Assembly: GCA_016873225.1 (NCBI GenBank)
Contig: VGXS01000033.1
Location: 1 to 42,219, forward strand
Length of the DNA stretch: 42,219 nucleotides
Direction: 5' to 3'
DNA from: Planctomycetota bacterium
Lineage (GTDB): Bacteria > Planctomycetota > Planctomycetia > Gemmatales > Gemmataceae
Position numbers and translations under genes: made by a program. Positions 35,682 through 42,219 of the stretch are shown in pieces. The first letter of the stretch is position 1; every line of letters begins with the position of its first letter. Below the pieces are notes generated by a model that had not been told where the DNA came from, searched no databases, and was given only the letters and a program-made list of their open reading frames with translations.

Positions 35682-35921
35682 TCAAAGCCATTCGGTCACG
35701 CCGGCATATTCCAATTCCTGCTTGCCAGAATTGGGTTCGTGCCCCCTCACCTTGCCATCGCCAGTGGCCGTGAACACCCGGCCGCCGGCCCATGCCAGCC
35801 CGAAGACCGGACAGCCAGAAGCGTGTTCCAGATAACGGGTGTTTCCAGCCTTGGCAAACCTCGCCTCCATGTCGATGGCGCTGCCATTTTCCTCCCGCGA
35901 GTTCACCGGTTCGCGGACACG
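35682..35921 (-). pseudogene. WD40-repeat gene fragment
   Basis: The minus-strand frame ending at 35682 contains GCPVFGLAWAGGRVFTATGDG followed by KVRGHEP, a typical WD40 blade, and ends after TEWL with no completing blades. There is no start codon or signal peptide, and the fragment joins the duplicated DUF1592 tail at 35922. WD40 genes often neighbour PSD1/DUF1501 genes in planctomycetes. This looks like an internal piece of such a gene left by rearrangement. Confidence 0.6.
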
Positions 35922-36174
35922 AACCCGGTTTCGCCGATCAGCACCATCGGACCATGGACACGCTCCATGGAACCGATGTGATGTCAAGGATCCGAGGTGC
36001 GGTACAGGAACGAATCGGAGGAAAGCAGCGGGGCCACAAGGGCCTTGAGGCTGCCCTTGGACTTCACATACTCCGAATGAGCCTGTAGCAGCGTCCTGGC
36101 ATCCCGGAGCGTTTCGTTGCGGCCCAGGAAAAACCGGAACGCGTATCGCGCGAACATCTCCTCGGCGCGCCTGG
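35922..36174. repeat. Direct repeat R2 (253-base copy of the DUF1592 gene end)
   Basis: Ungapped match to R1 (29696-29948) in the same orientation, about 6.2 kb away, with about ten differences. The copy retains the TGA stop at 35984-35986 and the 62 bases after it. It is flanked by the WD40 fragment on one side and the dps upstream region on the other. Confidence 0.9.
35984..36174 (-). pseudogene. Orphan DUF1585 tail (last 62 or so residues of a DUF1592-family protein)
   Basis: It reads from RRAEEMFARYAFRFFLG to SDSFLYRTSDP, almost the same as the end of the 645-residue protein (which ends YRTSEP). The substitutions keep the frame open: R to L in TLLQAHSEY, S to P in VAPLLS, and E to D near the end. 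The frame could start at ATG 36214 with an unrelated leader, but there is no sign of translation. A non-functional gene fragment is most likely. Confidence 0.75.
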
Positions 36175-36258
36175 TCACACCGGCATGAGGATGCCAACGG
36201 GCAAAACACATCATAAACCAACTTCGATCAACTTTGATTCCATTGGGGGAGTCTCATC

Positions 36259-36699
36259 ATGTCGAAGGAAATCGTCGCGGAAGCCTTGTCCGTCCTTCTT
36301 GCCAGCAGCTACACGCTTTATTTGAAAACCCAAAGTTTTCATTGGAATGTGACGGGGCCGATGTTCACGACCCTTCACACCTTGTTTGAAAGCCAATACA
36401 CGGAACTCGCGACAGCGGTGGATGAAATCGCCGAACGCATTCGGGCGCTAGGGGCGTTTGCGCCGGGAAGCTACTCTGACTTTGCCAAGTTGAGTGCCGT
36501 CAAGGAGGAAGTAGGCCGACCTCAGGCCATCGAGATGATCCGGGCCCTTTCAGGAGACCAGGAAGCCGTCGCTTCGGCCGCGCGACGAGTCGTGGCGGTT
36601 GCCAATGAAACCGACGACCATGCAAGCGCCGATTTGGGAACCAGGCGGCTGGACATCCATGAGAAGAACGCGTGGATGTTGCGCAGCCATCTTGAATAA
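36259..36699 (+). CDS. dps: Dps/ferritin-like DNA-protection protein
   Basis: A 146-residue Dps-family protein. The ferroxidase residues known from E. coli Dps are all present with the right spacing: H28 (FHWNV), H40, D55 and E59 (AVDEIAERI). It would oxidise Fe(II) with peroxide at dimer interfaces of a dodecameric shell and store ferric iron, protecting DNA from hydroxyl radicals. The short N-terminus lacks the Lys-rich tail used for DNA binding in E. coli, so non-specific DNA binding is uncertain. ATG 36259 has GGGGGAG at 8 bases. The codon pattern is less GC-biased than in the PSD1 genes. An NDH-2-like gene follows 87 bases downstream. Confidence 0.95.
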   Translation: MSKEIVAEALSVLLASSYTLYLKTQSFHWNVTGPMFTTLHTLFESQYTELATAVDEIAERIRALGAFAPGSYSDFAKLSAVKEEVGRPQAIEMIRALSGDQEAVASAARRVVAVANETDDHASADLGTRRLDIHEKNAWMLRSHLE

Positions 36700-36786
36700 C
36701 AGCTTTGTTTCCGTCAACTATCTTTTATCTCTCGGCGGGTCAATACGGCCAAGAAATATCTGCGAAGTAGTCATAGCACCGGGTCG

Positions 36787-38160
36787 ATGGGAAAATTAAC
36801 CAGTGGTGCCGGCCGTTTCCAACGCCTCATTTGCAGAAAGGCCCATCCCGGCTTGAGGTGGGCCGTGGCCCTGATTCCACCAAGGCCTGGGAAGCATATC
36901 CATGTGATTGGGGTACCGGGAATATCCAAGCCGCGACTGCTTGTTTTGGGTACCGGTTTCGGTGCCTTTTCACTGCTTAGCCGGATCAGCCCAAGGGCTT
37001 TCGATGTGACTGTCGTTAGCCCACGCAATCATTTCGTTTTCACGCCGCTGTTGCCAAGCACCACCGTCGGCACAGTGGAATTCCGCACGGTCATCGAGCC
37101 CGTCCGTCCGCTTCGGGCCAAAACCCGCTTTATGCTCGGATGGGCGATGAGCCTTGATCTGGATAAGCGCGTCGCCCACTGCCATTCCGCAGTTGGCGAG
37201 ACAAGGTGGGAGCAACCTTACGACGCCGTGGTGCTGGCGGTGGGCAGCGTCACCAACACCTTCGGGATTCCCGGTGTCGAGAAGCATGCCTATTGTCTCA
37301 AGGAAATCGATGACGCCCGCCGCATCCGCCGCGCGCTGATCGCCAATCTTAAGCGCGCCTCCCTGCCGGGAGTGCGGCAGGAGGAGCGCGAGCGCCTGCT
37401 TCATCTGGTGGTCGTTGGCGGCGGTCCGACCGGCATAAGATTCGCCGGCGAATTGTTTGAATTCATTCGCGCTGATTTGCCCCGCGCCTACCCTCATCTT
37501 CGCGGCCAAACGCGCGTCACAGTGCTTGACGCCGGAGCTTCGGTGCTTTCAGCGTATGACCGATCGTTGCGTGATTATGTGCATGCCGAATTCGCAAGAC
37601 GCGGTTTGGTCATTCGCACCGGGGTCCGCATTGAGGCCGTGGAGGAAGGTGGCGTCCGGCTGCCCGGAGGTGAACTGCTGCCGTGCGGCATGGTCCTGTG
37701 GTCGGTCGGATTCGCGCCCTCGCCTCTTGTCTCCGCGCTGGCTTGCTCCAAGGACAGGGCCGGGCGTCTCATCACCGATGACACCCTGAAGGTTCCTGGC
37801 TTGCCCGAAGTTTACGCACTTGGCGATTGCGCCAGGCCTGCTGGACAAAACCTGCCGCAACTGGCGCAGGTCGCAGAACAACAAGGATCGTATTTAGCTG
37901 AATCTTTCAATGCCCGTTCAACGGGTCGGAAATTGGCCCCTTTCAAATGGAAACCTTGGGGAATCAGTTCGTTCATTGGAGGCGGTTCCGCCGTCATGGC
38001 CGACTCGGAAGGCATTGGCGCTGGCTATTCTGGATTTTGGGCTTATCAACAGTGGCGGATCGCCACCTGGTCGCAGCTTATGAGCCTACGCAGCAAGGTG
38101 CTTGTGCCGCTCGACCGCCTGAGGGCATTCGCTTTTGGCCGCGACATCAACCGGATTTGA
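36787..38160 (+). CDS. NDH-2-like NAD(P)H:quinone oxidoreductase (FAD-dependent)
   Basis: A 457-residue flavoprotein of the type II NADH dehydrogenase family. The FAD-binding GTGFGAFS is at about residues 55-62, followed by VSPRNHFVFTPLLPSTTVGT. The NAD(P)H-binding motif VVVGGGPTGIRFAGEL has Arg where GVEFAGEL is usual. It continues with ALGDCARP and QLAQVAEQQGSYLA. The C-terminus (YSGFWAYQQWRI onwards) resembles the membrane-anchoring tail of NDH-2. It would transfer electrons from NADH to quinone at the inner face of the membrane without proton pumping. The start is uncertain: ATG 36787 adds about 45 extra residues, and GTG 36904 would begin near the Rossmann fold. Possibly linked with dps in oxidative stress. 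Confidence 0.9.
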   Translation: MGKLTSGAGRFQRLICRKAHPGLRWAVALIPPRPGKHIHVIGVPGISKPRLLVLGTGFGAFSLLSRISPRAFDVTVVSPRNHFVFTPLLPSTTVGTVEFRTVIEPVRPLRAKTRFMLGWAMSLDLDKRVAHCHSAVGETRWEQPYDAVVLAVGSVTNTFGIPGVEKHAYCLKEIDDARRIRRALIANLKRASLPGVRQEERERLLHLVVVGGGPTGIRFAGELFEFIRADLPRAYPHLRGQTRVTVLDAGASVLSAYDRSLRDYVHAEFARRGLVIRTGVRIEAVEEGGVRLPGGELLPCGMVLWSVGFAPSPLVSALACSKDRAGRLITDDTLKVPGLPEVYALGDCARPAGQNLPQLAQVAEQQGSYLAESFNARSTGRKLAPFKWKPWGISSFIGGGSAVMADSEGIGAGYSGFWAYQQWRIATWSQLMSLRSKVLVPLDRLRAFAFGRDINRI

Positions 38161-38400
38161 TCTCCTTCAGCGCACGCCATGATCATCCCGATGCCTCGCC
38201 CGAAGGAATGGAGGTGTCGGGTGAAACTCGGCGCAACCATGCGGTTTCAGGGGCCTTGGCAACAGGTCGCGCCTGCCGTCTTCGGAAAACATTTATTATT
38301 GATATGAGAAAAGGCAAATAAAAAATAAATACCTCCCGGGTTTTGATGCCACGGGCCGATCGAAACCATCTGGCCGGTATTCTCCATGCCGCGGCCCCGG

Positions 38401-38994
38401 TCATGCCCCGCTGGTGATGGTGTCGGCAGGATCACGCTTGATGTCGATCGCCTTGAATGCCACCGATCCGCCCCCCGCAAGGTTGATGACGAATGGCCTG
38501 GCCAACGCCGGGCGATTCCATGGGCCGCTGTTGGCGAGGTAGCCCGCCCACTCCTTCATGGGATCGCCATGGCTGGCCAACACGACCACCAGGAGGGATG
38601 ACGACTTCTTCCACCCAAGCCGCAGCAGTCGTGCCGCCCGGGCTTCAATCTCCGCGGGCCCGGCGAGAGACGCCGTTCCTCCAAGGAAAGCGAATTCCGC
38701 GAATAACCAGCAATGGTTGGCGCCCGCGTCGGGGCCGCCAACCCGCAGGTCGCCAACTTCTTCCGACGGTGTTCCCGGGCCAATACCCTCGCTGGCATAG
38801 CTGGGGCCTGCCTCCACCTCGCAAAAAGGGTAGGTCGCTTCCCGCGCCTTGCAGGCGAGGAAGGCTTCCGAGGCGATCCAATCGCGGAACGGGACACCCG
38901 GGCCGATCATGGTTTCGAGTGTTTCCTTTTTATGGGCGAACCACTCGCACACGGTCTGAAAGACATCGCTGGTGAATTGGCGCGGATCCTTCAT
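38401..38994 (-). CDS. Hypothetical protein (197 aa)
   Basis: A soluble protein with no signal peptide or membrane helix and no recognised family. It has an amphipathic N-terminal helix (FTSDVFQTVCEWFAHKKETLE), several cysteines (CEWF, ACKA, FCEV, HCWL) and a hydrophobic strand (SSLLVVVLASHGD) near residue 135. GC-biased third positions support coding. Its ATG overlaps the stop of a short upstream frame by four bases (ATGA). It is convergent with the NDH-2-like gene; the 240 bases between them hold nothing I can identify apart from an AT-rich stretch near 38285-38330. Confidence 0.7.
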   Translation of the reverse strand: MKDPRQFTSDVFQTVCEWFAHKKETLETMIGPGVPFRDWIASEAFLACKAREATYPFCEVEAGPSYASEGIGPGTPSEEVGDLRVGGPDAGANHCWLFAEFAFLGGTASLAGPAEIEARAARLLRLGWKKSSSLLVVVLASHGDPMKEWAGYLANSGPWNRPALARPFVINLAGGGSVAFKAIDIKRDPADTITSGA

Positions 38995-39080
38995 CGCGGG
39001 TGATCCATGGGTTTGGCCTGGCTGTCAACATCGAAGCCATCGTTGTACCGGACGAATCGGATTGATGAGCCGTTGGCCAT
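38991..39080 (-). CDS. Possible 29-residue ORF coupled to the hypothetical gene
   Basis: ATG 39080 opens a frame starting MANGSSIRFVRYNDGFD and ending MDHPR, with its TGA inside the ATGA overlap at 38994-38991. Third positions are mostly G or C. An AAGG lies rather far (11 bases) upstream. The frame is open further to 39242. It may be a short leader peptide or the tail of a lost gene. Confidence 0.3.
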   Translation of the reverse strand: MANGSSIRFVRYNDGFDVDSQAKPMDHPR

Positions 39081-39334
39081 TGACTTTTTTGCCTTCCAAG
39101 CCTCGCCGGGGCATGGATGCCTTGGCGACCATGATCCATGGATCGGCCAAGCCCCGCTGATGCGAAAGCAGTAAAGGCCGGGGTTTTGGAATTCACCCCG
39201 CCCGCCTCCGCAATGTTGAATCAGGCGAATCCTTCCACCCATCCAACGCGCCCGGGCGCCTCATTGCCGGTAGACCAAGGCAAGTTTAGATTCATGTCTG
39301 ATTTTGAATTTGTTGAAATTTCGTGGGGTTTTCA
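39081..39334 (+). promoter_or_regulatory. Divergent intergenic region upstream of the G8 gene
   Basis: The space between the hypothetical gene and the G8 gene. It becomes AT-rich close to the G8 start (ATTTTGAATTTGTTGAAATT, 39301-39320), as expected of a promoter region, but no confident -35/-10 pair can be named. GGGG at 39325-39328 serves as a weak ribosome site for ATG 39335. Confidence 0.35.
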
Positions 39335-41659
39335 ATGCGCCAGATCTTGCCTGTCATCGCGGCACTTTGCATGGGGATGGCCAACGCCGCCGAACCTGTC
39401 ACGCGGTCGGCGAAAAGCGGGCCGTGGTCGGCTGCTGAAACCTGGGAAACCAACGCCGTTCCGGCCGCTGGTGCCCGAGTTCTCATCAGGCAAGGCCACC
39501 ATGTCACTCATGACATCAAAAGCCCCGCGGTGATCCGGGGCATCTGTGTCAGTGGCGTACTGGATTTCAACCCCGACAAGGACACCGAACTCAATGCCGG
39601 GCTCATCAAGGTTCAGCCGGGTGACGAGTATTCCGAGGACGGTTTTGATTGCGACATGCAACACCCCGGCCGCTCGCCGGGATCAGCCGAAGGCGAAACG
39701 GCATTGCTGATCGGCGCGCCCGGGAAGCCGATCGCCAAGTCGGCCAAAATCCGCCTTCATCATGTCGCGGGCATGAACAAGGAATCCTGCCCGGCGATCG
39801 TGTGCTGCGGTGGAAGATGGGAATCCCACGGCCGGCCGATGAGCCGCGCCTGGGTGAAACTCGGGGCGAATGCCGGCCGCGGCGACACAACCCTCTCGCT
39901 TGCCGAACCCGTCACCGGCTGGAAGGCCGGCGATCGCGTCGTCATCACCGGCAGCCAGGTTCACGGGGCGGCCAACGGCCGTTCCGAGGCGGAGGAGCGG
40001 ATCATCAGTTCGGTTGACGGCTCAATCCTGAAATTGGCCGAACCTCTCGCGATGTCGCACCTGGGAGAAGGCGGCTACCGCGCCGAAGTCGCCAACCTCA
40101 GCCGCAACATCGTTGTCGAGTCGGCCGATCCGGCGGGCATCCGCGGCCACACCATGTACCACAACGGTTCTTCCGGATCGCTCACCCACACGGAGTTCCG
40201 CCACCTCGGCAAGAAGGACACGCTGGGCCGCTACGCCCTCCATTTCCACTTGTGCCGCGACTCCATGCGGGGAAGCGCCGTAATCGGCAATTCCATATGG
40301 GATAGCCATAATCGCTGGCTCACGATCCATGGCACCGACTACCTTGTCGCCCGCGACAATGTGGGATACCAGAGCATCGGACACGGGTTCTTCCTGGAGG
40401 ATGGCACCGAGGCTTTCAATGTGCTCGACCGCAACCTTGCCATCGGGGCCAAGCCGGGAAAGAGGTTGCCCAAGCAGGTCCTGCCATTCGACGGCAACGA
40501 GGGGGCCGGGTTCTGGTGGACCTGCAGCCTGAATTCCTTCACGAGGAATGTCGCCGCCGAATGTGGCAACTACGGCTTCCGCTACGAGGCCACGCCCACC
40601 AGCGCCCTCAAGCTGATGTTCCCCATCAGGCAGCCGGATGGCGCCACCAGGGCCACTGACCCGCGGACCTTGCCGTTCGTCAGGTTTGACGACAACGAGG
40701 CGCACTCCAGCCACGGCTTGTACGGAGTCAACCTCGGGGAGGGAGTCGCGCGGGTTGGCCCCGACGCCGCGCATCCCTTTGTCGTCAGGAATCTCAGGAT
40801 CTGGGATGTGCATTACGCGTTTCGCGCCCAGGTTCCCAACCTTCGCGTCAGCAATCTCGCGATCCACAAGGCCGCTTACGGCATTTACCATCCCCACTTC
40901 GACGGCTGGTATCTCAGCGATGTGCTCATCAGCCAGACCAACACCGAACCGTTCAATCGCGGACATGATGACCTCAGCATCCAATACGGCACCCTTGTGG
41001 TCGACGGAATCACCTTCGACTCATGCCGCAGCGGCGGAATGCCGCTCATCCAGATTTCAGACGACAACCCCACCGGCAAGGCCGTCTCCCATTTCCGCGG
41101 GGTGAATTTCTTGAATTGGAACGACAATTCCAGGCAGAAGGCCGCCGTGAACCTGGGAGGGGGACCCCGGCCGACTCCCAAGACTTCCAAGGGAGTTCCC
41201 GTTTATCTGCACGATTGGAACGCGACGGGAAAAACCATGATGGTTGTCAGCGTGAAGTCCGGCGAGTTCAAGGCGGAACCCGGGCGATTCGCCCCCGTTG
41301 CCGGCCTGACGGGTGATGAGTCGCGGGCTGCCGAGGCCAAGGACGCGGCTTTTCCGGCGGCACCCGCGCTCGTGGATGACATGCCCCCGGCGACGGTTGT
41401 CACCGGTGTCATCCGCCAAGGATCCCGCGTCCGTGTCGCCGGCGTCTCCACCGACAACAATTCCGTCGGCCATGTGGCGGTCACGCTTTCCGCGGGATCC
41501 TCAACTCGCAAGGTGGCGGCCGTCGTCAATGGCATCGACTGGGTTGCCGAGTGGGATGATGCCCCCTCGGGGCCGCTCATCGTCGAGGCCGTTGCCAAGG
41601 ACATGGCTGGGAATCTGGAAAAGATCCCGGCCACGGCTCGTCTCCCGGGCACCCGTTGA
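39335..41659 (+). CDS. Secreted G8-domain / right-handed beta-helix protein
   Basis: A 774-residue exported protein. ATG 39335 begins a signal peptide (RQILPVIAALCMGMANA); GTG 39323 in the same frame is less likely. A G8 domain follows (about residues 28-150; WETNAVPAAGARVLIRQGHHV, ICVSGVLDF). Next come beta-helix-like repeats with many Asn/His/Gly turns (about 190-620; FRHLGKKDTLGRYALHFHLC, IWDSHNRWLTIHGTDYLVARDNVGY, NEAHSSHGLYGVNLGEG) and a C-terminal Ig-like domain (about 680-770; VAGVSTDNNSVGHVAV). The order resembles eukaryotic CEMIP/TMEM2 proteins, which handle hyaluronan, and bacterial G8 proteins of unknown role. Carbohydrate binding or cleavage outside the cell is plausible, not shown. 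Confidence 0.88.
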   Translation: MRQILPVIAALCMGMANAAEPVTRSAKSGPWSAAETWETNAVPAAGARVLIRQGHHVTHDIKSPAVIRGICVSGVLDFNPDKDTELNAGLIKVQPGDEYSEDGFDCDMQHPGRSPGSAEGETALLIGAPGKPIAKSAKIRLHHVAGMNKESCPAIVCCGGRWESHGRPMSRAWVKLGANAGRGDTTLSLAEPVTGWKAGDRVVITGSQVHGAANGRSEAEERIISSVDGSILKLAEPLAMSHLGEGGYRAEVANLSRNIVVESADPAGIRGHTMYHNGSSGSLTHTEFRHLGKKDTLGRYALHFHLCRDSMRGSAVIGNSIWDSHNRWLTIHGTDYLVARDNVGYQSIGHGFFLEDGTEAFNVLDRNLAIGAKPGKRLPKQVLPFDGNEGAGFWWTCSLNSFTRNVAAECGNYGFRYEATPTSALKLMFPIRQPDGATRATDPRTLPFVRFDDNEAHSSHGLYGVNLGEGVARVGPDAAHPFVVRNLRIWDVHYAFRAQVPNLRVSNLAIHKAAYGIYHPHFDGWYLSDVLISQTNTEPFNRGHDDLSIQYGTLVVDGITFDSCRSGGMPLIQISDDNPTGKAVSHFRGVNFLNWNDNSRQKAAVNLGGGPRPTPKTSKGVPVYLHDWNATGKTMMVVSVKSGEFKAEPGRFAPVAGLTGDESRAAEAKDAAFPAAPALVDDMPPATVVTGVIRQGSRVRVAGVSTDNNSVGHVAVTLSAGSSTRKVAAVVNGIDWVAEWDDAPSGPLIVEAVAKDMAGNLEKIPATARLPGTR

Positions 41660-41711
41660 CCGGGCGGAACCCCGATCCCGCGGATTGTTGGAAGCCTGCT
41701 CCAGCGCAAAA

Positions 41712-41870
41712 TTCAAATAGATGAGTTAAATTGATAAGTCTAATACAACAATAATGCGCAATTGGTTATTTCAAATAGAACCACCAACGGAGGCACGAAG
41801 CACCGGAGTGAGCGGGTGAATTTAGTGCACCCAACTCACTCCACCTTCGGCTCCATTCGGGGCTCTTTTT
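41712..41870 (+). repeat. Dispersed repeat, copy B (downstream of the G8 gene)
   Basis: It shares with copy A (18210-18305) the opening TTCAAATAGATGAGTT and ATTGATAA, and the closing CTTCGGCTCCA and GGGGCTCTTTT. It starts 53 bases after the G8 stop; copy A starts 87 bases after the sulfatase 3 stop. A second TTCAAATAGA occurs inside copy B at 41770. Copy B additionally contains the long hairpin listed next. Confidence 0.65.
41789..41870 (+). terminator. Long imperfect hairpin followed by a T-run, likely terminator
   Basis: Nested complementary blocks: GGAG 41789-41792 with CTCC 41851-41854, CGAAG 41796-41800 with CTTCG 41845-41849, GGAGTGAG 41805-41812 with CTCACTCC 41835-41842, and GGGTG 41814-41818 with CACCC 41828-41832. 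This gives 22 pairs with small internal bulges. TTTTT follows at 41866-41870. It lies on the G8 gene's strand, about 130 bases after the stop. Confidence 0.55.
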
Positions 41871-42219
41871 AATATAGTTTATTTGGATTTTTATCAGAGT
41901 CACCAACCTAACTCAAACATTTAAAACAGCGTCAGGGAAACGGCTGAACTGCGGTCGGCTAAGGGACCTGTTCGTTCGCCTGGTCATCAGGCCGCTTTCG
42001 GCGAGGTTTCCCACGCCGGAAGGTGAACGGGGATTCGCCGGGCTGACACCCGGCGCTCACCAATACAGGGAGTTTGAAGAAAGTAAGGCGAACCCCGGGC
42101 GTCCGAGTTGAGGTGAGCCCCGGGCGTCAGCCCGGGGGTTCCTTAGCCCGGGGAATCCCCAGCCCATCACGGCGTTTGCCCGCCGTAAGCCGGCGTTCAC
42201 CAACCGAGATGAGCGTGAC
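41871..42219. other. Non-coding, repeat-rich end of window
   Basis: No gene recognised. An AT-rich stretch (41871-41930) is followed by a GC-rich part containing the palindromic array at 42036-42186. No transposase, tRNA or CRISPR pattern is visible. The element may continue beyond the window. Confidence 0.6.
42036..42186. repeat. Array of three short palindromes (REP-like)
   Basis: Three hairpins in 150 bases: CGCCGGG/CCCGGCG (42036-42042 and 42049-42055), CCCCGGGC/GCCCGGGG (42118-42125 and 42130-42137), and ACGGCG/CGCCGT (42169-42174 and 42181-42186). CTCACC, GGTGAG and TTCACC words adjoin them. CCGGGCG and CCGGGG words repeat in both orientations. The pattern is that of extragenic palindromic repeats; origin unknown. 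Confidence 0.6.

Noticed and set aside
42036..42186. CRISPR-like array
   Set aside because: The palindromes differ from one another, spacing is irregular, and no cas gene is present.

Overview
The window is GC-rich, densely coding chromosomal DNA from a member of the Planctomycetota. The assignment rests on gene content: PSD1-type cytochromes (DUF1549/DUF1553) paired with DUF1501 proteins, a DUF1592/DUF1588/DUF1585 cytochrome paired with DUF1552, three Cys-type sulfatases, a PQQ-like beta-propeller, an NHL-type propeller and a G8-domain protein. This mix is characteristic of planctomycetes. Genus cannot be told from the sequence.

Layout. (1) 1-254 is the tail of a DUF1501 gene. (2) 273-1679 (minus) is a DUF3592-type membrane protein gene cut by two in-frame TAG codons. 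(3) 7718-1777 (minus) carries a membrane-anchored DUF1549/DUF1553 gene and its DUF1501 partner, then a rhodanese and a PiT-family permease in overlapping register, then a beta-lactamase-fold serine hydrolase. (4) 7829-18123 is mostly plus strand: a polytopic membrane protein, a small ORF, a DUF1643 protein, a sulfatase, an unknown protein, a GNAT/EamA pair with a 4-base overlap, and two more sulfatases. One PQQ-like propeller gene runs the other way. (5) 18124-18561 is a non-coding patch with repeats, next to a TPR gene that looks truncated. (6) 35419-19237 (minus) is the core. A three-gene unit (DUF1552, then a caspase-like/FGE-fold fusion, then a DUF1592-family cytochrome) is followed by a five-gene unit (PSD1, DUF1501, NHL propeller, PSD1 with LamG, DUF1501). 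(7) 35420-36258 is a graveyard holding a WD40 fragment and a 253-base copy of the 3' end of the DUF1592 gene. (8) 36259-38160 holds dps and an NDH-2-like flavoprotein. (9) 38401-41659 holds an unknown protein and a secreted G8/beta-helix protein. (10) 41660-42219 is repeat-rich and non-coding.

How the genes may work together. The DUF1501, DUF1552 and NHL proteins start with twin-arginine-like signals, while the PSD1 and DUF1592 proteins start with Sec-like signals or a membrane anchor and carry CxxCH motifs. This suggests paired exported modules: a folded alkaline-phosphatase-like protein and a c-type cytochrome-like partner. Their biochemical role is not established. The sulfatases and the G8/beta-helix protein fit use of sulfated or complex extracellular polysaccharide.

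The most unusual items are the double-amber gene, the fusion of a caspase-like domain lacking both catalytic residues with an FGE fold lacking one catalytic cysteine, a beta-sandwich module shared by that fusion and a nearby PSD1 protein, the 253-base duplication, and a repeat family placed just downstream of two plus-strand genes. No tRNA, rRNA, CRISPR array, intact transposase or integrase was recognised.
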